DNA from: Lachnospiraceae bacterium UBA7480
Lineage (GTDB): Bacteria > Bacillota > Clostridia > Lachnospirales > Lachnospiraceae
Direction: 5' to 3'
Length of the DNA stretch: 14,032 nucleotides
NCBI GenBank assembly: GCA_002479655.1
Contig: DLOQ01000099.1
Location: forward strand, 1-14,032
This document shows positions 7,067-14,032 of the stretch, piece by piece. The first letter of the stretch is position 1, and each line of letters begins with the position of its first letter. Made by a program: the position numbers and the translations under genes. The notes beneath the pieces were generated by a model. The model was not told the DNA's origin. It saw only the letters and a program-made list of their open reading frames with translations, and did no database searches.

Positions 7067-7861
7067 ATGGAGAAGGAACGCAGGGATTTCAAAAAAACGT
7101 ATTTGATGATTGGAGCGTCTTCTGATGTCGCTGTGGAATATATCAGAAGCCTTGCGAAACATACCCGTAAAAATGCCAAAAATCCTATCTTGATCTGCGC
7201 GCATTATTATAAAAATAAGGACAAGCTGGAGGAGATCGCGAAGGAATATCCGGGAATTGAATTAAAACTCCTGCAGGCTGACCTGACAGATGAGGAACAG
7301 GCGTTAAAGCTTGTCAATCAGGTGAAGCAGTATGTCAAATATCCCAATTATATCCTTCATTTCCCAGCTGTAACATTTGATTATATGCGTTATCGGGAGA
7401 TTGATACGGATTATTTAAGGCAGGAAATGAATGTCCAGCTATATTCTTTCTTAATCATTACAAGAGAGTTTCTTCCGCTGATGCAAAAGGAGTATGGCAA
7501 CAGGGTGCTGGTAATGCTTTCCTCTTATGTGGAGGACGAGCTTCCGCCGAAGTTTATGCCGGATTATATCGTGGCAAAATATGCGCTGCTGGGAGCCATG
7601 AAGGCGGCAGCTGCAGAGTATGGAGGGAAAAATCTGAAAATTAACGGGATTTCTCCGATCATGATGGACACAAAGTTTCTATCCAAAATGGATCCCAGAA
7701 TCAAGGAAATGACAGCAATGAAAAGTCCGATCAACAGGGTGCCGGAAGCAGTGGAGCTGGTTCCCTACATTGATGAATTATTGGATTCTGGTTGTACTAA
7801 AAACGGATATAATCTGGTAGTAGACGAATCATATTTTGAAGCAAAGGAGCCGGAGGAATGA
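7067..7861 (+). CDS. SDR-family ketoreductase (FabG-like)
   Basis: NAD(P)H-dependent short-chain dehydrogenase/reductase of 264 residues, a standard SDR length. The N-terminal Rossmann loop reads IGASSDVA (15-22), a divergent form of TGxxxGxG. The NNAG position is replaced by HFPA. The catalytic residues are present: S152/S153, then Y167-IVA-K171. It is expected to reduce a keto group on an ACP-bound acyl chain, or to oxidise a hydroxyl. It follows the dehydratase after a 118-base gap and overlaps the next gene by ATGA, so it is translationally coupled to the first glycosyltransferase. That links acyl-unit synthesis with the polysaccharide genes in one operon. An alternative is a sugar-nucleotide reductase, but the location beside ACP and MaoC favours the acyl role. 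The ribosome site (AGAAAGG, 12 bases away) is rather distant. Confidence 0.82.
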   Translation: MEKERRDFKKTYLMIGASSDVAVEYIRSLAKHTRKNAKNPILICAHYYKNKDKLEEIAKEYPGIELKLLQADLTDEEQALKLVNQVKQYVKYPNYILHFPAVTFDYMRYREIDTDYLRQEMNVQLYSFLIITREFLPLMQKEYGNRVLVMLSSYVEDELPPKFMPDYIVAKYALLGAMKAAAAEYGGKNLKINGISPIMMDTKFLSKMDPRIKEMTAMKSPINRVPEAVELVPYIDELLDSGCTKNGYNLVVDESYFEAKEPEE

Positions 7862-9105
7862 TCAAGCTGGCAATATTATTTCAGGAGGATGAGATGGAAC
7901 ATATGGATCTTTCCCATCCGGAAACCGGCAATCCCGGTGTCGGCGGAACGGCGTTCTGTTTCCTGCTTTTAATGAAATACCTGAATGATCATGGGGATAA
8001 GATTGACTATACTGTATATCAGATAAAAGAAAATCTCCTTCCGGCGAAGAAGGCAAAAAAAACAGACTTAATTCGGGATGCGCTGGAACAGGCTGTTTTA
8101 GATGGCAATGAGATGATTCTGATTAGAAATCATCAGACGAAAGAAGTTTATGACCTGATGGCGGATTATCCGCTTAAATATATTGTCTGGATGCACAATA
8201 AGCTGACAATAGAAGAGATCCGTCTGCTGGATCGTTGGGAAGCCGTCAGCCGTATTATCTGTGTCGGACGGGAGATGTATGATTATTATCTGGACGATAA
8301 TATCATCCGTAAGATGGATGTGGTCAGAAATATGTTTGTGCCGCCCGCCGGAGAGATGGTTAGGGGGGATGTGTATCCGCCATATGTGACTTATACCGGA
8401 AGCCTGACATATGATAAAAATTTTCATCTGCTGGCAGCGGCTTGGAAAGAGATCATCAGGCAGGTGCCGGATGCGCAGCTTCATGTCATCGGTTCTGGGA
8501 AGTTGTACGATCAGAATAGTGTGATGGGAGCTATGGGGATCGCGGATAAGGAATATGAGGATCTGTTTCTTCCTTTTCTTTGCGATCAGGAGGGAAAGCT
8601 GCTGCCTTCCGTGTTTTTTCATGGGATTATGGGAGAGGAAAAGTATAAGATCTACAGGCAGTCGGCAGTGGGGGTAGTCAATCCCATGGCGACGGAGACA
8701 TTCTGCTTATCCGCAATCGAAAAGGGAGCCTGCGGTATGCCCGTTGTATCACGACGCAAAAATGGTCTGTTAGATACGGTACAGGATGGAAAAACAGGGA
8801 TTCTTTATAAAGATGTAAAACAGCTTGCGCCGGTGATCGTTGATCTTCTTGTAGATAAAGAAAAAAATATCTGCATGGGACAGGCGGCAGCCGCGTTTGC
8901 CAGAACAGAGTTCCTGCCGGAGAAGATCCTGCCGGAATGGATCAGGGTGTTGACAGAGATACACATGGATAAACCTGCCGGATATCAGAAGCCGACATCC
9001 AATCCGGATAATAATGGCAAATGGATACGCAGGATCTGGCATGGACTACACAGAGTCCCTTTTTTGAAGGGGCTGCCGTCCATTCATGATATTCAGAAAA
9101 AATAA
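7858..9105 (+). CDS. GT4-family glycosyltransferase (GT-B fold)
   Basis: Retaining glycosyltransferase of 415 residues, cytoplasmic or membrane-associated, adding a sugar to a lipid-linked repeat unit. The N-terminal loop NPGVGGTAF (about 24-32) is the GT-B glycine-rich acceptor region. The donor half begins near 180 with VTYTGSL and KNFHLL. The family EX7E motif is E280-TFCLSAI-E288 followed by GMPVV. The start overlaps the SDR stop (ATGA at 7858-7861) and has AAAGGAG 8 bases upstream, giving a coupled start. The C-terminal 60 residues are basic and lower in conservation. Donor and acceptor sugars cannot be told from sequence. Confidence 0.88.
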   Translation: MIKLAILFQEDEMEHMDLSHPETGNPGVGGTAFCFLLLMKYLNDHGDKIDYTVYQIKENLLPAKKAKKTDLIRDALEQAVLDGNEMILIRNHQTKEVYDLMADYPLKYIVWMHNKLTIEEIRLLDRWEAVSRIICVGREMYDYYLDDNIIRKMDVVRNMFVPPAGEMVRGDVYPPYVTYTGSLTYDKNFHLLAAAWKEIIRQVPDAQLHVIGSGKLYDQNSVMGAMGIADKEYEDLFLPFLCDQEGKLLPSVFFHGIMGEEKYKIYRQSAVGVVNPMATETFCLSAIEKGACGMPVVSRRKNGLLDTVQDGKTGILYKDVKQLAPVIVDLLVDKEKNICMGQAAAAFARTEFLPEKILPEWIRVLTEIHMDKPAGYQKPTSNPDNNGKWIRRIWHGLHRVPFLKGLPSIHDIQKK

Positions 9106-9112
9106 AGAGGGA
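9106..9112 (+). promoter_or_regulatory. Ribosome binding site for a TTG start
   Basis: AGAGGGA lies 5 bases before TTG 9118, the same arrangement as at 3317-3328. It sits directly after the stop of the GT4 gene and selects TTG as the start of the GT2 gene. Confidence 0.6.
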
Positions 9113-9117
9113 CTGTT

Positions 9118-10119
9118 TTGGAAATCAGTGTATTAATAACAACTTATAATATAAAAAAATATATTGCGCAGACAATGGAATCCGTGTTAAATCAGAGGAT
9201 GGAGTCCGCGTTTGAGATATTGGTCGGGGATGACGGCTCTGATGACGGAACGAGGGAGATTCTTTTGGAATATGAAAAAAAGTATCCGGATCAGGTCAAG
9301 GTCTATTCCATGGAGAGAGAGGCAGGCAGGATATATAACAGAGTAGAACGTTCCGCGGCTAATCGTCTGAATCTTCTGGAAAAAGCAAAAGGAAAATACT
9401 GTACCTTTTTGGATGGGGATGATTATTATACAGCGGACGACCGGCTGCAGCGTATGGTAAAAATATTAGAGCTTCCGGAGAATAAAGACTGCATTATGTG
9501 TGCGCATAACTTGATGATGGTATATCCGGACGGAAGGCAGACGCCTCTGCTGAGGGCAAAAAGGGAACGCAAGATATCCGTGAAACAGTACTGGAAATTG
9601 ATGTTTGTACAGTCGAATGCCATTCTGTTCCGTAACCGGTATCGTGAAGCACCTCCGTCGGAGAATTGCCGGAGATATTTTGATGATAATAATATTACCT
9701 ACTGGCTGTTTCAGATGGGGAAGATGTATTTCCTCCCGGAATGTATGGGGGCTTACCGGCAGGTGGCGGGTTCCTCATGGAACGGGATCGACCGTTTGAA
9801 AAAAGCCGCCTCCAATATGATTGGTTATGCAGTGGAGCTGGAGCTGAATCCGAAAGGAAGAGGACTTAGCAATATCAGGCATTATCCTGATTACGCCTAT
9901 TTGTTCCGGCATAGAAATGAGATCGATCAGGAAAGCTGCGATCCTTTTTACAGTACTGCCGTGCAGTACCGGCTGACCGAAGCCATAAGGGTATATCGGA
10001 TGAAGGAAAGCGGGGGGATGCAATATTTGGGATTCTGCCTGCGTTATATTACCGGTATGTGCGGTTACGGTTTGGCAAGGCTGGAGAGGACATTGCTGAA
10101 AATCACCGGAAGATATTGA
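9118..10119 (+). CDS. GT2-family glycosyltransferase
   Basis: Inverting GT-A glycosyltransferase of 333 residues with a TTG start. The first strand SVLITTYN (4-11) and GDDGSDDG (37-44) form the nucleotide-sugar site. The metal-binding segment is FLDGDDYY with D99 and D101. It starts 12 bases after the GT4 stop, in the same operon. The C-terminal third is hydrophilic with no clear membrane segment until a mildly hydrophobic patch near the end. It probably adds one sugar of the capsule repeat; the sugar is unknown. The 104 bases (10120-10223) after it hold no convincing gene: only a 17-codon frame from ATG 10144 without a good ribosome site. Confidence 0.87.
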   Translation: MEISVLITTYNIKKYIAQTMESVLNQRMESAFEILVGDDGSDDGTREILLEYEKKYPDQVKVYSMEREAGRIYNRVERSAANRLNLLEKAKGKYCTFLDGDDYYTADDRLQRMVKILELPENKDCIMCAHNLMMVYPDGRQTPLLRAKRERKISVKQYWKLMFVQSNAILFRNRYREAPPSENCRRYFDDNNITYWLFQMGKMYFLPECMGAYRQVAGSSWNGIDRLKKAASNMIGYAVELELNPKGRGLSNIRHYPDYAYLFRHRNEIDQESCDPFYSTAVQYRLTEAIRVYRMKESGGMQYLGFCLRYITGMCGYGLARLERTLLKITGRY

Positions 10120-10242
10120 GAATGACAGATCCAAAATACTGACATGGGAAGTATAAGAGTGAGAAGGATAGAAACGGGAATGATAAATGGCAGATAGTGA
10201 GATCGTAATGTAAGAAAAAAGAGATGAGGTTAGGATCGAAAA

Positions 10243-10248
10243 AAGAGG
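10243..10248 (+). promoter_or_regulatory. Ribosome binding site that selects ATG 10257
   Basis: AAGAGG lies 8 bases before ATG 10257. The upstream in-frame ATG at 10224 has only an A-rich stretch in contact with it, and it would add 11 residues not part of the GT2 fold. The later start is preferred. Confidence 0.5.
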
Positions 10249-10256
10249 CTTGCGGC

Positions 10257-11276
10257 ATGAGTGCAAAAAAAACAGAGAATCAGTTGGTCAGTATGATCGT
10301 TCCGATCTATAAAGTGGAAAAATATCTGGGACAGTGTATTGAGAGCTTGCTTGCTCAGACATATCACAATCTGCAGATCATATTGGTGGACGATGGTTCC
10401 CCGGATCGCAGCGGTGAGATTTGTGAGGAATATGCAGAAAAAGATGAGCGTATCCTTGTGATTCATAAAGAGAACGGGGGCTTATCGGATGCGAGAAATG
10501 CAGGGATAGAGAAGGCGGACGGTGAATGGTTCTGTTTTATAGATTCTGATGATTTTATCGCGCCGGATATGGTAGAAAGATTATATCAACTGGTAACGGA
10601 ACATCGGGCAAAGCTGGCGTGGTGCGATTTAAAAGAGGTAGAGGAGGATGCGGAGTATTCGCTTGAAGTAGATAAAGATAGCGGAGCGGAAGAAGAGATC
10701 ACGGTTTATACACCTGTTGAGGCGGAAAAGCAGTTTTATACGATGAATAAGCAGCGTTGCCTGGTCACATGGAATAAATTATATCACAGAAGCTTATATG
10801 CAACGATCCGTTTTCCGAAGGGAAAGCTATATGAGGATGGTTATACCACATACCGCGCGATCTATATAGCGGAGAAGGTAGTAACGACATCCAGAGCCTT
10901 GTATTATTACCGCCAGCGTAAGGGAAGTATCATGGCGGATCATAGTGACCGTATCTATCTGCCATCATTGGAGGCAGGAAAAGAACGGCTGAATTTTTAC
11001 CGTCAGAATGGGGAAACGGAGCTGATACGTCTGGAAGTGAATCTTGCGCTTTATACGTCCATCCATTTTTATCAGGTGATCAGGAAGAAAGAGATACGGC
11101 GTGAAATAAAAGGATGGTTCAAAATGTTTTATGAGGAATATTTTAAAAAGGAGACATGGCCGCTTGCCAAGAAGATAAGGATGCGTTCTTTTTTGATCGG
11201 CGATCCATGTTATCGGGTTATCAGCGGTTTTGAAAATATATATAATCGATTGCGAAAAAAGCAGGAGAATGTATGA
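10257..11276 (+). CDS. GT2-family glycosyltransferase (EpsJ/WfgS-like)
   Basis: Inverting GT-A glycosyltransferase of 339 residues from ATG 10257 (350 if ATG 10224 were used). The domain starts SMIVPIYKVEKYL, with VDDGSPDRS (44-52), the ENGGLSDARNAG loop, and the metal motif FIDSDDF with D96 and D98. These are standard for capsule and exopolysaccharide GT2 enzymes of Firmicutes. The last 100 residues are basic and amphipathic (FYRQNGE, IRKKEIRREIKG), which may contact the membrane. It follows the previous GT2 after about 137 bases and its stop overlaps a tiny frame at 11273. Sugar specificity is not readable. Confidence 0.88.
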   Translation: MSAKKTENQLVSMIVPIYKVEKYLGQCIESLLAQTYHNLQIILVDDGSPDRSGEICEEYAEKDERILVIHKENGGLSDARNAGIEKADGEWFCFIDSDDFIAPDMVERLYQLVTEHRAKLAWCDLKEVEEDAEYSLEVDKDSGAEEEITVYTPVEAEKQFYTMNKQRCLVTWNKLYHRSLYATIRFPKGKLYEDGYTTYRAIYIAEKVVTTSRALYYYRQRKGSIMADHSDRIYLPSLEAGKERLNFYRQNGETELIRLEVNLALYTSIHFYQVIRKKEIRREIKGWFKMFYEEYFKKETWPLAKKIRMRSFLIGDPCYRVISGFENIYNRLRKKQENV

Positions 11277-11323
11277 TGAAAATTGTGTATGTAATATATA
11301 ATGATATGGCGTTGGAGGCATAG
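11273..11323 (+). CDS. 16-codon frame, remnant gene start or coupling leader (uncertain)
   Basis: ATG 11273 overlaps the stop of the upstream GT2 gene in ATGA style and has AGGAG 5 bases upstream. The predicted peptide MMKIVYVIYNDMALEA starts like the first strand of a GT-B glycosyltransferase (basic residue, then KIVYVI), then ends at TAG 11321. The frame ends 9 bases before the fucosyltransferase ATG and contains GGAGG (11314-11318), 14 bases upstream of that ATG. It could be what is left of a deleted glycosyltransferase gene, or a short coupling frame. It may equally be noise. Confidence 0.3.
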   Translation: MMKIVYVIYNDMALEA

Positions 11324-11332
11324 AAGCATATA

Positions 11333-12277
11333 ATGTCGGGAAAGATAATTGTTCGTACCATGAATGTGGGAATGTGCAATCAATTGTTTGCTTATGCGTA
11401 TGCGCGATATATGGCGGAACAAAGCGGAATGGAGCTTTATCTGGATTACAGCCATATATCCGAAGCAGATATGAAGCATCATGCGGGTTATGAAGAGGCA
11501 TTGGGACATTTTGCGTTAAAGCATGATGGCGTCCTTTTGACAAAGGAGGAATATGACCGGACAGTCAAGGACGTAGGGAAGCGTTTTGAAAATTTTCTGA
11601 ATCCGTGGTATATCCGCAGGAAAAATCGTATGCGGAGGCTGCTTAAGCTTGAAAAAGAAAACAATAAACGACTGGCAGAAAAAGGACAGATCCTGAATCT
11701 TCTCGTGGAACGGGAACATCCGGGGCCTGACAGACTGACGGCGGATGTCAATATTGTTTATGGTTACTGGCAGGTTCCGGAATATGCAAGATTCATGGAG
11801 CGTGTCTTGAGAGAAGAGATTATAGAGAGAAGCGGTGTGTTGGAAAGATATCCGGATTATGTCAGGCGGCTTTGTCATCCTGAAAGCGTATGTGTGCATC
11901 TTAGAAGGGGTGATTATATCGGTGACGGGATGCATCAGGTATGCACGGAGCAGTATTACCGGAAAGCAATGGAGCAGTACCGCAGAAAGCTGGAGCATCC
12001 CAGATTTTTCCTTTTCTCGGATGATAAGTCATATGCGGAGGAACAATTTTGCCAAAACAGTACGGATACGGAAGTCTGTAATATTGCGCAGGAGGATTAC
12101 GAGGAACTGGTTCTAATGAGTCTTTCCGAGCACAGGATCATGTCCAACAGTTCTTTTTCATGGTGGGCACAGATGCTTAGCGGCAGCAGGGATGTAATTG
12201 CTCCCTCGCGGTGGTACGGCGTTGCAGATAAAAAAAGCTGTCTGTATGAAGATTTTTGGCAGATTATTCAAGCATGA
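11333..12277 (+). CDS. GT11-family alpha-1,2-fucosyltransferase-like protein
   Basis: GT11 enzymes transfer L-fucose from GDP-fucose, usually to galactose in alpha-1,2 linkage. The protein has 314 residues, near the family norm of about 290-300. The N-terminal block is GMCNQLFAYAYA (13-24), a variant of the GGLGNQMFQYA signature. The donor-binding HLRRGDY is at 189-195. The C-terminal block SNSSFSWWA (271-279) is the third GT11 motif. All three are in proper order, so the call is strong; the altered first motif (MC for LG) is unusual. The start ATG has a distant GGAGG 14 bases upstream, within a mini-frame. In a gut bacterium this would cap a capsule or exopolysaccharide side chain with fucose, which can resemble host H-type glycans. 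GDP-fucose synthesis genes are not in the window. Confidence 0.88.
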   Translation: MSGKIIVRTMNVGMCNQLFAYAYARYMAEQSGMELYLDYSHISEADMKHHAGYEEALGHFALKHDGVLLTKEEYDRTVKDVGKRFENFLNPWYIRRKNRMRRLLKLEKENNKRLAEKGQILNLLVEREHPGPDRLTADVNIVYGYWQVPEYARFMERVLREEIIERSGVLERYPDYVRRLCHPESVCVHLRRGDYIGDGMHQVCTEQYYRKAMEQYRRKLEHPRFFLFSDDKSYAEEQFCQNSTDTEVCNIAQEDYEELVLMSLSEHRIMSNSSFSWWAQMLSGSRDVIAPSRWYGVADKKSCLYEDFWQIIQA

Positions 12278-12390
12278 CCATTCTGACCGGCAGCCGCAGT
12301 CGTGTAATAATAACAAAAATCAGAAGCGTTTTGCCGGATCATTTGTGAGATGCCGCAAGTATAACGATGCCGTGAACTGCTTCGGAACGG

Positions 12391-13269
12391 ATGACTGAAA
12401 TGGAGAAAGTATCGATCTGTATTCCTGCATATAATAATGCCGCATCTTTGGCAAGGCTGCTGGAATCTATCAGGATTCAGACATTTAAGGATTACCGGAT
12501 CTATCTGACTGATGATTCCGATCAGAGTGATGTGGAGGAACTGGCATCCAGGTACGCTGATCTGAATCTGTATTATCACAAAAACAAGTCCAGACTGGGA
12601 CCTACGGCCAATACTAATGCGGCGCTGCGGATGGTACAGGGAGTTTATGTAAAAATCATGCATCATGATGATTGTTTCAGCAATGCGGACAGCCTGCTGC
12701 GTCTGGTGGAGCTTTTGGATGATCATCCGGATGTAGATCTTGCATTTTGTGGAACAAAAGAGATAAAATATGATGCAGACGGATGCGTTAATGAAGAAGA
12801 ATCATTTGTCAGATGTATTTCCGACATAGAACGATGGCAGTTGGATACGGACATCCGTAATCTGTTCCTTGTGAATATGATCGGCGCGCCAAGCGCGGTT
12901 CTGGTTCGGAACCGGGGGATCCTGATGGATGAACGATTGAAATGGCTGGTGGATATTGATTATTATCTGAGGATATTATCTGAAAATTCGGGATATGCAG
13001 ATTGTACCAGCCCGTTGGTGTCTATTGGATTAATGGAGACACAGGTAACGAGAAGCTGTCTGGAGGATGAAGATCTGATCTTCTGGGAAAACAGCTATGT
13101 ATTTGATAAATTTAAACTATGGCAGGAAAAACCGTATCGCAGTTTTTTGATCAGAATGGCGTTGGATTTTCATAAAGGTTATGCGTCAATTAAGGAACAC
13201 CGGATCGGAAGGTGGGAATATCTGGATCGGAAATTAAGATGGATACTAAAGAAAGGTTTGGGTCATTGA
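12391..13269 (+). CDS. GT2-family glycosyltransferase
   Basis: Inverting GT-A glycosyltransferase of 292 residues. The first strand VSICIPAYNN (7-16) is followed by TDDSDQSD (40-47) and the segment LGPTANTNAAL, which fits the GT2 loop before the metal site. The metal motif is MHHDD (90-94), a variant of DxD. ATG 12391 and the in-frame ATG 12400 are both possible starts; neither has a strong ribosome site, the best purines being GGAACGG directly before 12391. The 113-base gap from the fucosyltransferase stop holds no gene. It contains only a weak inverted repeat, TGACCGGCA at 12284 and TGCCGGATCA at 12332, with a loop of about 40 bases. The role is probably addition of another sugar of the repeat unit. 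Confidence 0.85.
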   Translation: MTEMEKVSICIPAYNNAASLARLLESIRIQTFKDYRIYLTDDSDQSDVEELASRYADLNLYYHKNKSRLGPTANTNAALRMVQGVYVKIMHHDDCFSNADSLLRLVELLDDHPDVDLAFCGTKEIKYDADGCVNEEESFVRCISDIERWQLDTDIRNLFLVNMIGAPSAVLVRNRGILMDERLKWLVDIDYYLRILSENSGYADCTSPLVSIGLMETQVTRSCLEDEDLIFWENSYVFDKFKLWQEKPYRSFLIRMALDFHKGYASIKEHRIGRWEYLDRKLRWILKKGLGH

Positions 13270-13285
13270 TCAAACAGAGGGATTT

Positions 13286-14032
13286 ATGAATCACATTTAT
13301 CGGAAAAGCAGAGTTGTAAAAACTTATAGTCTGGTTCTGATTGAGATGTGCAGCGTAATGCTGTCTTATCTGTCGGCGCTTTTGATCCGTTTTGGAGATT
13401 TTTATGTGGATGATCATCAGGAGATGTATTTTGCTTATGGTATCTTTCTGATGGTACTGACACTGCTCTATTCTGTCATGACGGATTGGAACAGGGATTT
13501 TTTTGAACGGGGCTATTTTAAAGAGGCCATAGCGGATGGAAAATATAATATCATCCTAGTCTTGCTGAGCAGCACATTTCTCGTTTTTACTAAAAATGCG
13601 GATATTTTTGCCAGACTGGTCATGATCTATTTTGCCTGCTTCAATCTTCTGCTGACATATATTTTTCATATCTGTTTTAAAGAATATATGCTGAAGCGGT
13701 ACAAAAGGAGCGTCAACAGCGATAAACTCATGGTAATCACTGACGCGAAGGATGCGGATCGGATGGTTACGCAGATCTTGGAAAAACCGCATTGGAATTA
13801 TGAGCTGACATCGATGGCGATCATGGATGCGGAGATGATAGGGAAGGAGATCTGTGGCATACCGGTCATTGCAGACAGGGAGAATCTGATTGAGACTGCT
13901 ACGCAGAATATCCTTGACAGAGTATTTATCTCCCTGCCAAGGACAGAGCTGGAGATCGTGAAGGAGATGATCATGGAGTTTGAGGCCATGGGGATCCTCT
14001 GTCATTATAGTATTGAGATGGATGAATTGAAT
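13286..14032 (+). CDS. Polyprenyl-phosphate glycosylphosphotransferase, N-terminal part (3' end outside window)
   Basis: The frame is open from ATG 13286 to the last base (249 codons, no stop), so the gene runs off the window. AGAGGGA at 13276-13282 gives a good ribosome site. Four hydrophobic segments (about 13-34, 46-64, 83-99, 106-128) are followed by a Rossmann-like cytoplasmic domain (from about 145, DKLMVITDAKDAD) with the GIPVIA segment near 193 and VFISLP near 214. This is the N-terminal architecture of WbaP/WcaJ/EpsL-type sugar transferases with a CoA_binding_3-like domain. The catalytic bacterial sugar transferase domain should follow outside the window. The full enzyme would start the repeat unit by placing a sugar-1-phosphate on undecaprenyl phosphate at the inner membrane. 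Its presence confirms a lipid-linked capsule or exopolysaccharide pathway. The call rests on architecture and short motifs, since the catalytic domain is not visible. Confidence 0.82.
   Translation, partial: MNHIYRKSRVVKTYSLVLIEMCSVMLSYLSALLIRFGDFYVDDHQEMYFAYGIFLMVLTLLYSVMTDWNRDFFERGYFKEAIADGKYNIILVLLSSTFLVFTKNADIFARLVMIYFACFNLLLTYIFHICFKEYMLKRYKRSVNSDKLMVITDAKDADRMVTQILEKPHWNYELTSMAIMDAEMIGKEICGIPVIADRENLIETATQNILDRVFISLPRTELEIVKEMIMEFEAMGILCHYSIEMDELN

Noticed and set aside
8098..8622. 174-codon - strand frame
   Set aside because: Antisense to the GT4 gene, rich in Ile/His from reverse-complement codons, without a domain or ribosome site.
10224..10256. Upstream start of the second GT2 gene
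   Set aside because: The ribosome site is poor compared with AAGAGG before ATG 10257, and the extra residues are not part of the domain.
10965..11543. 192-codon - strand frame
   Set aside because: Spans the end of a GT2 gene and the start of the fucosyltransferase gene on the other strand. Composition looks like a shadow and no motif is seen.
12284..12341. Inverted repeat that could be a terminator
   Set aside because: The arms are short with a bulge, the loop is about 40 bases, and no T-run follows.
12198..12398. 66-codon + strand frame across the gap before the last GT2 gene
   Set aside because: It begins inside the fucosyltransferase gene in another frame, is Asn/Lys rich, has no ribosome site and no family resemblance.

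Overview
The window carries two different genetic styles joined inside one gene. Bases 1 to about 2,600 look like a Bacteroidales genome (Muribaculaceae-like is my guess). Codons there favour C at the third position, genes are packed without Shine-Dalgarno sites, and the first gene is the C-terminal part of the translation factor EttA. From about 2,640 to the end the DNA looks like a Clostridia genome (Lachnospiraceae-like). Codons are T/A-ended, AGGAGG-type ribosome sites stand in front of most genes, and some starts are TTG. The switch lies within the most conserved stretch of a membrane-bound O-acyltransferase (MBOAT) gene, which stays in frame. Phe codons are 24 TTC to 4 TTT before the switch and 3 TTC to 16 TTT after it, within the same reading frame. 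The simplest reading is a metagenomic assembly chimera at a conserved motif. An inter-phylum recombination is possible but less likely.

Left part (1 to about 2,620): ettA 3' end, a membrane-anchored SGNH hydrolase, and the N-terminal 290 or so residues of an MBOAT. The last two form a typical envelope O-acylation pair.

Right part, first block (about 2,620 to 7,861): the C-terminal half of an MBOAT, a membrane-anchored SGNH/DltD-like protein, an FkbH-type HAD protein, an acyl carrier protein, a MaoC-like hot-dog dehydratase and an SDR ketoreductase. These fit a system with Dlt-operon logic: a loader charges a carrier protein, and an MBOAT plus SGNH partner move the acyl group to an envelope glycan. 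Here the loader would be FkbH, which in known polyketide pathways puts a glyceryl unit from 1,3-bisphosphoglycerate on an ACP. The dehydratase and reductase could convert glyceryl-ACP to lactyl-ACP. This substrate proposal is inference.

Right part, second block (7,858 to 14,032): a GT4 glycosyltransferase, two GT2 glycosyltransferases, a GT11 (alpha-1,2-fucosyltransferase-type) enzyme, a third GT2, and the N-terminal 249 residues of a polyprenyl-phosphate sugar phosphotransferase that runs off the window. This is a capsule or exopolysaccharide cluster. Flippase, polymerase and chain-length genes are not in the window. All genes are on the + strand. No RNA genes, insertion sequences or CRISPR arrays were seen.
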